From: Peptococcaceae bacterium CEB3
Lineage (GTDB): Bacteria > Bacillota > Desulfitobacteriia > Desulfitobacteriales > Desulfitobacteriaceae
Direction of reading: 5' to 3'
DNA: 64,000 bases
Assembly: GCA_001029295.1 (NCBI GenBank)
Contig: LDXJ01000060.1
Location: 62,127-126,126, forward strand
The notes beneath the pieces were generated by a model that worked only from the letters and a program-made list of their open reading frames with translations, did no database searches and was not told the DNA's origin. Shown here one piece after another: positions 33,762-42,185 of this stretch. Made by a program: the position numbers and the translations under genes. The number at the start of each line of letters is the position of its first letter. Positions within the stretch are counted from its first letter, which is position 1.

Positions 33762-34709
33762 GTGAAATTAGCCGTTATTGCCATTGGGGGAAACTCACTC
33801 ATCCGCGACAAGTCCCATATGGAAGTCTCAGATCAGTATGAGGCGGTCTGCGAAACTGCCAAACACATCGCGGAACTGGCCGAGCGCGGCTATAATCCCG
33901 TAATCACGCACGGGAACGGACCGCAGGTGGGATTTATTCTCCGTCGGGCAGAGATCGCCTATGAGATGGGCGGCTTGCACAGGGTGCCCCTGGTCAGCTG
34001 TGACGCCGATACCCAAGGGGCCATCGGTTATCAGGTTCAGCAGGCAATGGACAACGAGTTTAAGAAGCGCGGCTTGAATATGCTGGCGGCGACCGTGGTG
34101 ACCCAGGTCTTGGTGGCGGGAGATGATCCCGCCTTCACCCGGCCGAGCAAACCGATCGGAACTTTTTACAATGAGGAGCAGGCAGAGAAAATCCGGGTGG
34201 AACACCCGGATTGGACGCTGGTGAATGATGCCGGCCGGGGCTACCGGAGGGTGGTCCCCTCTCCCTATCCTTTGGAGATTGTGGAACTGGGGATCGTGGA
34301 GCGCTTGGCGCGCGACGGGTATTGTGTCGTCTGTGCCGGCGGGGGCGGGATCCCGGTCGTTAAAGGGTCTGACGGAAGGCTAACCGGGGTGGATGCCGTG
34401 ATCGACAAGGATTTTGCCTCCAGCCTGCTGGCCGTCAAGATCCGGGCGGACCTGCTGGTGATTTCCACGGGGGTGCCGATGGTCTACCTCAACTTTGGCA
34501 AACCTGAGCAAAAAGCCTTGGACCGGGTGACGGCGGCCGAGATGAGGCGGTATATCGGGGAGAATCATTTTGCCCCCGGGAGCATGCTGCCGAAAGTGGA
34601 AGCGGCCTTGCGTTTTCTCGAGCAGGGCGGAAAAGAAGCGATCATTACCAACCCGGAGTCGCTGGCTGAGGCTGTGGAGGGAAAGACTGGAACGCACATT
34701 TATCCTTAG
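33762..34709 (+). CDS. Carbamate kinase
   Basis: A 315-aa amino-acid kinase family protein (ArcC/YqeA type) that converts carbamoyl phosphate and ADP to ATP, CO2 and ammonia. Family blocks AIGGNSLI at the N-terminus, THGNGPQVG, and CAGGGGIPV are present. GTG start at 33762, with GGTGGAAG inside the end of ygeW. Tight coupling to the carbamoyltransferase supports substrate-level ATP formation during purine fermentation. Confidence 0.93.
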   Translation: MKLAVIAIGGNSLIRDKSHMEVSDQYEAVCETAKHIAELAERGYNPVITHGNGPQVGFILRRAEIAYEMGGLHRVPLVSCDADTQGAIGYQVQQAMDNEFKKRGLNMLAATVVTQVLVAGDDPAFTRPSKPIGTFYNEEQAEKIRVEHPDWTLVNDAGRGYRRVVPSPYPLEIVELGIVERLARDGYCVVCAGGGGIPVVKGSDGRLTGVDAVIDKDFASSLLAVKIRADLLVISTGVPMVYLNFGKPEQKALDRVTAAEMRRYIGENHFAPGSMLPKVEAALRFLEQGGKEAIITNPESLAEAVEGKTGTHIYP

Positions 34710-34810
34710 GCGGCGGCCTGGGGGCAAAAGTGGGAATTGTCTGGCGCCGGGGGTCTCGTCACCGGTCCGTCGGTCGCGCAAGGGAAAGAGGACGAAGGAG
34801 AGGGAGAGAC

Positions 34811-36244
34811 ATGGGCATTATTTTACAAGGCGGGACGATTGTCACAGCAGGGGATGTATTCCGGGCCGATCTAAGAATAGAAGGAGAGAAGGTCTCAGCT
34901 ATAGGCTTAGGTTTGGAAACGGCGGGGGATACGGTATATGAGGTTGACGGCTGCTATCTCTTTCCCGGCGGAGTCGATCCGCACACTCATTTTGACCTTC
35001 CGGCCGGCGAGACTTCCACGTCAGATGATTTTTTCACAGGTACGCGAGCCGCGCTCCTGGGGGGAACCACGACTGTTCTTGATTTTGCCACCCAGTTTCA
35101 CGGTGAGTCCCTGGCGCAAGGGCTGAGCAATTGGCAGGCCAAAGCACGGGATAAAGCATTTACCGATTATGGTTTTCATATGGCGGTCACGGACTGGAGC
35201 GAGTCTGTGGCCAAAGAGATGGACTTGCTCGCCCGGGAGGAAGGGATCCCTTCTTTCAAGTTCTACATGGCTTATAAGAACACTCTGCAGGTGGATGATG
35301 CGGTGCTCTTGGAAGCGTTTCGAAAAGCAAAAGAGAATGGCGCTATGCTCTGTTTGCATTGCGAAAATGGAGATCTCATTTCCGATTTGACTCGAGAGGC
35401 CCTGCGGCGGGGCGAGCGCGCTGTCCGCGTCCACCCTTTGACCAGGCCGGTCGCGGCGGAGAAGGAAGCCGTGGTTCGGGCCCTTGTCTTGGCGGAGGCG
35501 GTGGGGGCTCCTCTGTATATCGTGCATGTGAGTACCCGAGACGCGCTGGAGGAGATCGTCAAGGCGAAATTGCGCGGCCAGGAGGTTTACGCGGAGACTT
35601 GTCCGCAGTACCTACTGCTGGACGACAGCCGCTATAGGGTTGATGGCTTTGAGGCGGCAAAATACGTCATTTCTCCTCCTCTGCGGCCCTCCGGCCATCA
35701 GGAGGCCCTCTGGCACGGGTTGGAGGCCAAGGCGATCGATACGGTGGCAACGGATCACTGCGCTTTTAACTTCCGGGGTCAAAAGGAGCTGGGCCGGGAG
35801 GATTTTAGCAGAATTCCTAACGGAATGCCGGGTGTGGAGACACGTCTGGGGCTTCTTTACACTTATGGCGTCAAAAGCGGCAGGATCACTCTCAGCGATT
35901 TTGCCGCCCTGACTGCCGCCAATCCTGCCAAACTGTTCGGCCTTTACCCGCGTAAAGGGACGCTGGCCGTCGGCAGTGATGCCGATGTGCTGGTCTGGGA
36001 CCCGGAGGGTTCGGCGGCGGTCAGCGTGGGGACTCTGCATCAGCAAGCGGATTACACTCCTTTCGAAGGGTTCAAGATGGAGGGCAGAGCCGAGTACGTG
36101 TTTTTGCGTGGCCGTTTGGTTGTGCAAGAGGGAAGGCTGCGCGATGTCTCACCGTCCGGGCGCTACTTATTCAGAAGTCGGAGGTCGGAAGTCAGAGGTC
36201 GGAAGGGGAATGACGGGGAGAACGGGGGAAATAGGAAAGGCTAA
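34811..36244 (+). CDS. hyuA: Dihydropyrimidinase/D-hydantoinase-type cyclic amidohydrolase
   Basis: A 477-aa amidohydrolase of the hydantoinase/dihydropyrimidinase family (E. coli HyuA/YgeZ relative). Metal ligands are in DPHTHFDLP, the carbamylated Lys in SFKFYMAYKNT, and further ligands in LHCENGDL, YIVHVST and ATDHCAFN. It opens a cyclic ureide-type ring in purine breakdown. ATG 34811 follows AGGGAGAG. The last ~22 residues (SRRSEVRGRKGNDGENGGNRKG) are coded by a GGTCGGAAG-type repeat and are probably a non-functional tail. Confidence 0.9.
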   Translation: MGIILQGGTIVTAGDVFRADLRIEGEKVSAIGLGLETAGDTVYEVDGCYLFPGGVDPHTHFDLPAGETSTSDDFFTGTRAALLGGTTTVLDFATQFHGESLAQGLSNWQAKARDKAFTDYGFHMAVTDWSESVAKEMDLLAREEGIPSFKFYMAYKNTLQVDDAVLLEAFRKAKENGAMLCLHCENGDLISDLTREALRRGERAVRVHPLTRPVAAEKEAVVRALVLAEAVGAPLYIVHVSTRDALEEIVKAKLRGQEVYAETCPQYLLLDDSRYRVDGFEAAKYVISPPLRPSGHQEALWHGLEAKAIDTVATDHCAFNFRGQKELGREDFSRIPNGMPGVETRLGLLYTYGVKSGRITLSDFAALTAANPAKLFGLYPRKGTLAVGSDADVLVWDPEGSAAVSVGTLHQQADYTPFEGFKMEGRAEYVFLRGRLVVQEGRLRDVSPSGRYLFRSRRSEVRGRKGNDGENGGNRKG

Positions 36245-36268
36245 GGTCAGAAGGGGAATGACGGAGGT
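36171..36268 (+). repeat. Degenerate AGGTCGGAAG repeats spanning the hyuA end
   Basis: Short AGTCGGAGGTCGGAAGTC-like units run from 36171. A 25-nt block AGGTCGGAAGGGGAATGACG... at 36196 recurs at 36244 with three changes. The repeats code the hyuA tail and run past its stop. Confidence 0.65.
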
Positions 36269-36354
36269 TGGATAGCATAAGTCACAGAGAGAGAAAGGAG
36301 GCAGAAGGGCCGCGCCCCCCAGACCGGGGTCAGAAGTACGCGGGCCCGACGATC

Positions 36355-38934
36355 ATGAACATCAATGTAAACGGTAAGAGCTATGCTGTGGAAGAAGACA
36401 TGAATCTGATGGAGTTTTTGCGGGATCATTTGCACTTGACTTCGCTTAAAAACGGCTGTGGCGAGGGGGTGTGCGGCGCCTGCACGATTTTGGTCGACGG
36501 AAAACCCATGCGGGCCTGCCGTCTGACGACGGGCAAGGTCGAGGGGAAAGAGCTGATGACGACGGACGGACTGTCCGAGAGGGAGAAAGAGGTCTTCAGC
36601 TGGGCCTTTGCGGAAGTCGGGGCGGTCCAGTGCGGCTTTTGCACTCCCGGTATGGTGATGAGTGCCAAAGCCCTTTTGGACAGGAACCCGGACCCTGCAC
36701 CGAAAGACATTAAAGAGGGGATACGAGCAAATTTGTGCCGTTGCACCGGATATGTCAAAATAGAGCAGGGGATTCTCTTGGCCGGCCAGGTTCTGCGCGG
36801 GGAGGTGGCATTGGGGATGGCTCCGGTTAAAAGCGGGGTCGGCGCCAACTTCCATCGGGTCGACGCCCGGGCTAAAACCCTGGGTGAGGCGGAATATGTC
36901 GATGATATGTACCGGGAAGGGATGCTCTACGGGGCGGTGCTGCGTTCACCGGCCCCCAGGGTTGTGCTGAAGTCGCTCGCTGCGGAGGCGGCCAGGGCCT
37001 ATCCGGGCGTGGAAGCGGTTTTGACGGCCGACGACATTCCGGGCGAGCCTTACCACGGGCATATCATTCACGATTGGCCGACTTTGGTCGCTGTGGGAGA
37101 AGAGACCAGGTATGTCGGCGATGCTCTGGCTCTGGTGGCGGCCCGTACGAAAAAGGCGGCTCGGGAGGCTCTAAAGCTTATTCAGTTCGAATATGATGAA
37201 CTGGAACCCGTGCTCAGCCCGGCGGAGGCACTGAAGGAAGGGACGGCCGCCATTCATCCCAAGGGAAACCTCTTGAGCACCACGCGGGTGGAACGGGGCG
37301 ACGCGCGGGAGGCCTTGGCCCGGTCGGCCTATGTGGTCACTCAGCATTATTCGACACCGCCTACGGAGCATGCTTTCATGGAACCGGAGAGCGCCCTGGC
37401 GGAGCCGGACCATGACGGCGGAGTGACGGTGTACGTGGCAGACCAGGGGGTTTATGATGATCTGCATGGCATTTGTTCGATCCTGGGGCTTCCCCCCGAA
37501 AAAGTACGGATTGTCAGTAAATTTGTCGGAGGGGGCTTCGGCGGAAAAGAAGATCTGAGCGTGCAGCACCACGCGGCCTTGCTGGCCGTTAAGACGGGCA
37601 AACCGGTGAAACTGACCCTCAGCCGACAGGAAAGCATCATGGTTCATCCCAAACGGCACCCTATGGAGCTGGACCTGACAACCGGCTGTGACGCGGACGG
37701 AAAACTCACGGCGCTGGTTGCTCGGATCACGGCCGATACCGGGGCCTATGCTTCCCTTGGCACGGCGGTACTGCAGCGAGCCTGCACGCACATCGGCGGA
37801 CCTTACGAGATACCCAATGTGGACATCACGGGGTACTGTGTTTACACGAACAATCCTCCGGCGGGGGCTTTCCGCGGTTTCGGGGTACCTCAATCCGCTT
37901 TCGCCTGTGAGGGCAACATGGATCTGCTGGCGGAAAGAGTGGGTGTCTCCGCCTGGGAGATGCGCTGGCGCAACGCATTGGAGGCGGGTAAGGAGAACCC
38001 GACAGGCCAGATCTGCGATGAGGGTACCGCTATCAAAGAAACCCTCTTGGCGGTCCGGGAAGCGTATGAATCAAGTCCTTATGCCGGAATTGCCTGTGCC
38101 CTTAAAAATACCGGGATCGGAGTCGGGTTGCCGGACGTGGGACGCATTAAGCTCAAAGTGGCAAAAGGCAAGGTCTATGGCTACACGAGCGCGGCCTGTA
38201 TCGGTCAAGGCCTGGCTACAATCGTGACCCAGATCATCAGCGAAGCGACCGGCCTGGCGGCGGACCTCATTGAGGTCAACCCGCCGGACACCTTTCTTAC
38301 CCCGAATGCCGGGACGACGACCGCTTCGCGCCAGACGTTGTTCACGGGGGAAGCGACCCGCCAGGCTGCCCTCAAATTGCAGCAAGATATGAATCACAAA
38401 TCTCTGGCCGAATTGGAGGGTGCCGTTTATGAAGGCGAGTATTCCGGAGTAACCGACGTTTTGAATGCGGATAAACCCCATCCTGTCAATCATGTCGCTT
38501 ACAGCTATGCGACTGATGTCGCGATTTTGGATGAGACCGGCCGCGTGGCCAAAGTGGTGGCCGCGCACGATGTCGGCCGGGCCATCAATCCCAAAGCTGT
38601 GGAAGGGCAAGTGGAGGGTGGCATTGCTATGGGACTGGGTTTTGCTTTGAGGGAGGAGTTTCCTCTGCGGAAAGGAGTTCCGACGGCCAAGTTTGCTACT
38701 CTTGGGTTGTTTAGATCCACGGATATGCCGGAGACCGAAGTCTTGATTATCGAGCAGAATCCCTCGCCCTTGGCTTACGGGGCGAAAGGAGTCGGGGAGA
38801 TCGCCTCTATTCCGGTGGCTCCGGCGGTGGCCCTCGCCTATCGTCGTTTTGACGGCAAATTCAGAACCAGCCTGCCTTTAGCGGATACACCGTATACCAG
38901 AGGCCAGAGGTCAGAGACCGGGGGCCAGAAGTAA
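36355..38934 (+). CDS. Fused selenium-dependent-type xanthine dehydrogenase (Fe-S + Mo domains)
   Basis: About 859 aa. Residues 1-155 are a [2Fe-2S] domain (CGEGVCGACTI; CGFCTPG; CRCTGY) fused to a full molybdopterin-binding part from about residue 160. GGGFGGKED, GAFRGFGVPQ and GAKGVGEIAS (catalytic Glu) are present. This fusion and its N-terminus match the family annotated as selenium-dependent xanthine dehydrogenase, where selenium is a labile Mo ligand and not selenocysteine; I see that from family resemblance only. No FAD subunit is adjacent. ATG 36355 lacks a strong ribosome site, but upstream in-frame starts give a non-conserved, repeat-like N-terminus. A second repeat-like tail (RGQRSETGGQK) ends it. 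Confidence 0.87.
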   Translation: MNINVNGKSYAVEEDMNLMEFLRDHLHLTSLKNGCGEGVCGACTILVDGKPMRACRLTTGKVEGKELMTTDGLSEREKEVFSWAFAEVGAVQCGFCTPGMVMSAKALLDRNPDPAPKDIKEGIRANLCRCTGYVKIEQGILLAGQVLRGEVALGMAPVKSGVGANFHRVDARAKTLGEAEYVDDMYREGMLYGAVLRSPAPRVVLKSLAAEAARAYPGVEAVLTADDIPGEPYHGHIIHDWPTLVAVGEETRYVGDALALVAARTKKAAREALKLIQFEYDELEPVLSPAEALKEGTAAIHPKGNLLSTTRVERGDAREALARSAYVVTQHYSTPPTEHAFMEPESALAEPDHDGGVTVYVADQGVYDDLHGICSILGLPPEKVRIVSKFVGGGFGGKEDLSVQHHAALLAVKTGKPVKLTLSRQESIMVHPKRHPMELDLTTGCDADGKLTALVARITADTGAYASLGTAVLQRACTHIGGPYEIPNVDITGYCVYTNNPPAGAFRGFGVPQSAFACEGNMDLLAERVGVSAWEMRWRNALEAGKENPTGQICDEGTAIKETLLAVREAYESSPYAGIACALKNTGIGVGLPDVGRIKLKVAKGKVYGYTSAACIGQGLATIVTQIISEATGLAADLIEVNPPDTFLTPNAGTTTASRQTLFTGEATRQAALKLQQDMNHKSLAELEGAVYEGEYSGVTDVLNADKPHPVNHVAYSYATDVAILDETGRVAKVVAAHDVGRAINPKAVEGQVEGGIAMGLGFALREEFPLRKGVPTAKFATLGLFRSTDMPETEVLIIEQNPSPLAYGAKGVGEIASIPVAPAVALAYRRFDGKFRTSLPLADTPYTRGQRSETGGQK

Positions 38935-39162
38935 CGGTACTGGGTGCAGGGTATAGGGGTTTGCGGGTTTAGGTGCAGCAGATGCGGAGGAAAAGGGCGG
39001 CAGGCGGACGAGGCGGCCTGTACCCCAGGCGGTCAGCCTCTATGAGTGTGGGGCTTTGAGGGGTTTGCCAAGAGGCCTGGCGGGCGTGGTCAGAATGTGG
39101 TCAGTGTAAGGTGTGCGTGACTTTGAGTCAAAGAGGAAGTTTTCGAAACAGGGGAAGAGACG

Positions 39163-39978
39163 ATGATCATGAATGAGTATTATTCCACTCTGCTCCGTTA
39201 TCTCGAAGAGAAGAGACCATCTGTGGCGGCTGTCATCGTCCGGGGCCCCGCCCAATATCCCGCCGGCAGCCGCTTCATTTTTGACGGAGACGGACAAAGG
39301 ATGGCCGGGGAGCAGGCTTGGCCGGCTTTGGCCGACTTGGCTGAGAAGGTTCGGGAAGTTTTGCGGTCAAGGGTTCCCCGGCTTTACCGGTGGGAAGTGG
39401 CCGGGGAGCCGCTGGAAGTTTTCCTGGATCCGCTCATTCCGGCCCAGCGCCTGCTGATCTTGGGCGGGGGGCATATTGCGGTTCCCCTCGCGCAGGTGGG
39501 TCAGATGATCGGTTTTGAAGTTACGGTCGTCGATGATCGGCCGAGCTTTGCTTCGATGACCCGCTTTCCCGCGGCCGCTAGGGTTATTTGTGACGAGTTT
39601 GGCAAGGCGATCAAGGACTACGCCCTTGACGGCGGTACCTTTGTGGTGATTGTGACCCGCGGACACAGGCACGACAAAGACTGTCTCGCTGAGGTTCTTC
39701 GGAATGAGGCGCCTCCGGCTTACACAGGGATGATTGGGAGCCGCCGCAAAGTCAAAGCTGTGCTCGCTGAACTGAGAGAGGAGGGCATTTCCCCCGCCCT
39801 TCTGGACAGTGTGCAGGCTCCCATCGGCTTGGATATAGGGGGGCAAACGCCTGAGGAAATAGCGGTCAGCATCATGGCGGAGATCATTATGGTTAAATAC
39901 TATGGCTACAGCACGGGACTAAAAGTTCAGTCAGGGGGTGTGCGGGGTGGATCAGCAGGTAACGCGGGCCATTCTTAA
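39163..39978 (+). CDS. XdhC/CoxI family molybdenum-hydroxylase maturation protein
   Basis: A 271-aa XdhC-type protein, a chaperone that handles the sulfurated (or selenium-loaded) molybdenum cofactor for xanthine dehydrogenases. The Rossmann domain is clear from LILGGGHIAVPLAQVG (about residue 103) through TRGHRHDKDCL, YTGMIGSRRK and APIGLDIGGQTPEEIAVSI. ATG 39163 follows AGGGGAAGAG. It follows the selenium-type hydroxylase gene and overlaps the next gene, a second CoxI-type protein, which suggests a two-part maturation factor. Confidence 0.87.
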   Translation: MIMNEYYSTLLRYLEEKRPSVAAVIVRGPAQYPAGSRFIFDGDGQRMAGEQAWPALADLAEKVREVLRSRVPRLYRWEVAGEPLEVFLDPLIPAQRLLILGGGHIAVPLAQVGQMIGFEVTVVDDRPSFASMTRFPAAARVICDEFGKAIKDYALDGGTFVVIVTRGHRHDKDCLAEVLRNEAPPAYTGMIGSRRKVKAVLAELREEGISPALLDSVQAPIGLDIGGQTPEEIAVSIMAEIIMVKYYGYSTGLKVQSGGVRGGSAGNAGHS

Positions 39979-40279
39979 GCTGGAAGCCGGTGAGGACGCG
40001 GCTTTGGTCACGGTGATCTCCAGCCGCGGTTCCACGCCGCGCAAGGCGGGAGCTCAGGTTCTGTTTTACAGAGACGGGCGGACGGCCGGGACGATTGGGG
40101 GAGGATGCGGGGAAGCGGAAGCCAGGCGTACGGCCTGGGAAGTTCTGAGAACGCGGCGGCCGCGGATTGCCCGGATCGAACTGACGCACGAGCTGGCGGA
40201 AGAAGACGGCATGGTTTGCGGTGGGGTCATGGAAGTGTTTGTTGAGACGGTATCCGGGCTCGAGCGAGTGAAAGACTGA
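39947..40279 (+). CDS. CoxI-domain protein (XdhC family, N-terminal domain only)
   Basis: About 110 aa covering only the CoxI domain of XdhC-like proteins: SSRGSTPRKAGAQ, TIGGGCGEAEARRTAW with its conserved Cys, and GMVCGGVMEVFVE with the second conserved Cys. GTG 39947 is chosen as the start; GTG 39938 is possible. It overlaps the preceding XdhC gene by 32 bp. The two together carry the domains usually found in one XdhC protein, but in reverse gene order. Confidence 0.8.
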   Translation: MDQQVTRAILKLEAGEDAALVTVISSRGSTPRKAGAQVLFYRDGRTAGTIGGGCGEAEARRTAWEVLRTRRPRIARIELTHELAEEDGMVCGGVMEVFVETVSGLERVKD

Positions 40280-40406
40280 AAGACTTGGCGGTCCTCAGGC
40301 AGTCCGGGGCCAAACCGCCAACTCGCCCAAGCGGTTCGCTTGGCGCAGTCGTGCCGGGGGCGTTTTCAGCGTTTTGCGCTGCTGCTCGGGCGGTATGGGT
40401 TCTGTT

Positions 40407-40640
40407 ATGAAAATCGGGAAAGTCTTTGCACAAAGAGAAGGAATAGAGGAAATCTTGGCGAATATAAACATTATAGAAAAGTTTCTTTCTAAGTCTCTAG
40501 ATGACAGGAACACCAAAAGCAGGAATGCAGAGAGTGAACGAGGGGGATATAAAAGAGCGAAGAGAAAGAAGAGAGCCAAGAGAGTCAAGAGAACGAAAAG
40601 TGGGACTTTCGGGAGAATTGTGTCGAAGTTTGGCGAGTGA
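40407..40640 (+). CDS. Small AT-rich open frame, hypothetical
   Basis: A 77-codon frame (MKIGKVFAQREGIEEILAN...) with a very basic tail (KRAKRKKRAKRVKRTK). No recognisable family and no convincing ribosome binding site. Its base use is clearly more AT-rich than its neighbours. It may be spurious or a remnant. It fills most of the gap between the CoxI gene and the riboswitch, which also holds a GC-rich hairpin at 40324-40345. Confidence 0.25.
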   Translation: MKIGKVFAQREGIEEILANINIIEKFLSKSLDDRNTKSRNAESERGGYKRAKRKKRAKRVKRTKSGTFGRIVSKFGE

Positions 40641-40674
40641 GCCCAATAGGAAACTAAATAGGGTATTGTTTTAA

Positions 40675-40739
40675 CTCATATATCTTTGGAGATTGGTCCA
40701 AAAGTTTCTACCGGATGACCGGAATCGTCCGACTATGAG
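40675..40739 (+). promoter_or_regulatory. Purine riboswitch aptamer (guanine/hypoxanthine class)
   Basis: P1 pairs CTCAT (40675-40679) with ATGAG (40735-40739). P2 is TTGGA/TCCAA (40686, 40697), with loop GATTGG. The joining strand AAGTTTCTACC is identical to known purine riboswitches. P3 is GGATG/CGTCC, with CC in its loop to pair with GG of loop 2. The ligand-discriminating base is C (40733 in GACTATG), which pairs with guanine, hypoxanthine or xanthine; adenine types have U. It heads the NdhFSLM-like hydroxylase operon. Confidence 0.93.
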
Positions 40740-40782
40740 GGGTGTATTTCCCTTCGTGTCGGCGGTGGTCATCCGGTTTTTT
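40711..40782 (+). terminator. Riboswitch expression platform: terminator overlapping the aptamer
   Basis: CCGGATGACC (40711-40720) pairs perfectly with GGTCATCCGG (40767-40776), followed by six T. Inner CCGAC/GTCGG and GAGGGG/CCCTTC extend the hairpin. The 5' arm is the aptamer's own P3 strand, so ligand binding should block the terminator and allow transcription. Confidence 0.85.
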
Positions 40783-40849
40783 GTATGTCGGCAGAGGAAT
40801 GTATTTTCTGAGCTGGATTTTGCGGGTTAACGTACGGAGGTGGGAAAAG

Positions 40850-41695
40850 ATGTATTATGTTCGTCCGGAAACGGTTGCCGAAGTTTTGGAGGCCGGGGAA
40901 AAACCGGGTATGCTTTATCTGGCCGGGGGTACGGACCTGATCCTGAAGCTGCGCCGCCAAGAGGTTCAAGCGAGGGGTTTGGTTGATTTGCAGGCCGTCG
41001 CGGAATTGCGGCGGATCCGGGTGGAAGGCGACCGGCTGGAGATCGGGGCGATGGTCAGCTTTGCGGACTTACTGAATAACGATCAGGTGGCGACAGAGGC
41101 GCGCGCTCTCTGGTTGGCCTGCCGCAGTATGGGTGCGCCGCAGATCCGCAATCAGGCGACTTTGGGAGGAAATCTAGCCAATTGCTCGCCGGCGGCAGAC
41201 AGCCTCCCTGCCCTGTTGGTCTTGCAGGCCCAGGTTCGCTTGCTGAGCCACTCGGGTGAGACCCTTGTTCCGCTCGCCGAGCTTTTGGAGAGAACACCGC
41301 TTTGGCCGTCCGGAACTTTGCTGGCGGGATTTAGACTGCCTTTGACGGGCGGAGCGAGCGGCTTTGCCAAGCTCGGCAGGCGCCAAGCCTTGGCTATTGC
41401 CCGCTTAAGCGCGGCGGTCGCTCTTCGGGAGGAAAACGGGAGGGCGAGCGGAGTCCGGCTGGCTTTTGGGGCGGCCGGGAAGCGGGCCTTTCTCAGTGCG
41501 GATTTGGCAGAGAAACTGAATGGGTTGGTTTTGGACGGCGGCTTCACGGAGGTGGCCTGCCGGGAGGCCAGGAAAGTCATAAGCAGGGCTTTGGGCGAGA
41601 GAGCCTCCGCTCCCTACAAGAGAGAAGCGGTCGCCGGTGTGGTCAGGGAAGCATTGGCGTCTGTGGAGTTTATGAAATCCGGGGAAGGCGCGTAA
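40850..41695 (+). CDS. Molybdenum hydroxylase FAD subunit (NdhF/XdhB-like)
   Basis: A 281-aa CoxM/XdhB-type FAD subunit. FAD-binding blocks are LAGGTDLILKLRR (about residues 24-36) and ATLGGNLANCSPAADS (about 103-118). ATG 40850 follows GGAGGTGGG; an earlier in-frame start would read through the riboswitch leader. It is the first gene of a four-gene operon in the order FAD, Fe-S, large Mo, medium Mo, the order reported for nicotinate dehydrogenase of Eubacterium barkeri (ndhFSLM). The riboswitch suggests a purine substrate here. Confidence 0.88.
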   Translation: MYYVRPETVAEVLEAGEKPGMLYLAGGTDLILKLRRQEVQARGLVDLQAVAELRRIRVEGDRLEIGAMVSFADLLNNDQVATEARALWLACRSMGAPQIRNQATLGGNLANCSPAADSLPALLVLQAQVRLLSHSGETLVPLAELLERTPLWPSGTLLAGFRLPLTGGASGFAKLGRRQALAIARLSAAVALREENGRASGVRLAFGAAGKRAFLSADLAEKLNGLVLDGGFTEVACREARKVISRALGERASAPYKREAVAGVVREALASVEFMKSGEGA

Positions 41696-41720
41696 GCTGA
41701 CGGAAAGGGGGGAGCGGGAA

Positions 41721-42185
41721 GTGAAGATTGAACTCACGGTAAACGGGGTGGCGAGGATTCTTGAGGTGGAACCTGAGGAACGGCTGCTGGATGTCTTGCG
41801 CGAGCGCCTGCATTTGACAGGAACGAAGGAAGGCTGCGGTGAAGGGGAGTGCGGAGCCTGTACCGTGATCATGGACGGTAAAACCGTCAATTCCTGTATG
41901 GTCTTGGCGGCGCAGGCTGACGGACACGCGGTGACGACGATTGAAGGGCTGGGAAACCGGGGTTCTCTGCATCCGGTGCAGAAGGCCTTCTTGGAGGAAG
42001 GCGCGGTTCAATGCGGTTTCTGTACTCCCGGAATGGTTTTGTCGGCCAAAGCTTTGCTTGACCGCAGCCCGCATCCCGGCAAAGAGCAAATTGCGGTTGC
42101 CATGTCCGGGAACCTCTGCCGCTGCACCGGGTATGACAAGATCCTGAGGGCTGTGGAACGCGCGGCCGGGGAGGTGAAAGAATGA
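41721..42185 (+). CDS. Molybdenum hydroxylase [2Fe-2S] subunit (NdhS/XdhC-like)
   Basis: A 154-aa two-cluster ferredoxin-type subunit: CGEGECGACTV plus Cys in NSCMVLA, and CGFCTPG with CRCTGY. Normal length, with no repeat extension. GTG 41721 follows AAAGGGGGGAG. The end overlaps the next gene by 4 bp (ATGA), consistent with coupled translation of the complex. Confidence 0.9.
   Translation: MKIELTVNGVARILEVEPEERLLDVLRERLHLTGTKEGCGEGECGACTVIMDGKTVNSCMVLAAQADGHAVTTIEGLGNRGSLHPVQKAFLEEGAVQCGFCTPGMVLSAKALLDRSPHPGKEQIAVAMSGNLCRCTGYDKILRAVERAAGEVKE

Noticed and set aside
40691-40712. Sigma-54-like GGTCC...TTTC within the riboswitch
   Set aside because: The -12 element is TC, not GC, and the bases are fixed by the aptamer.
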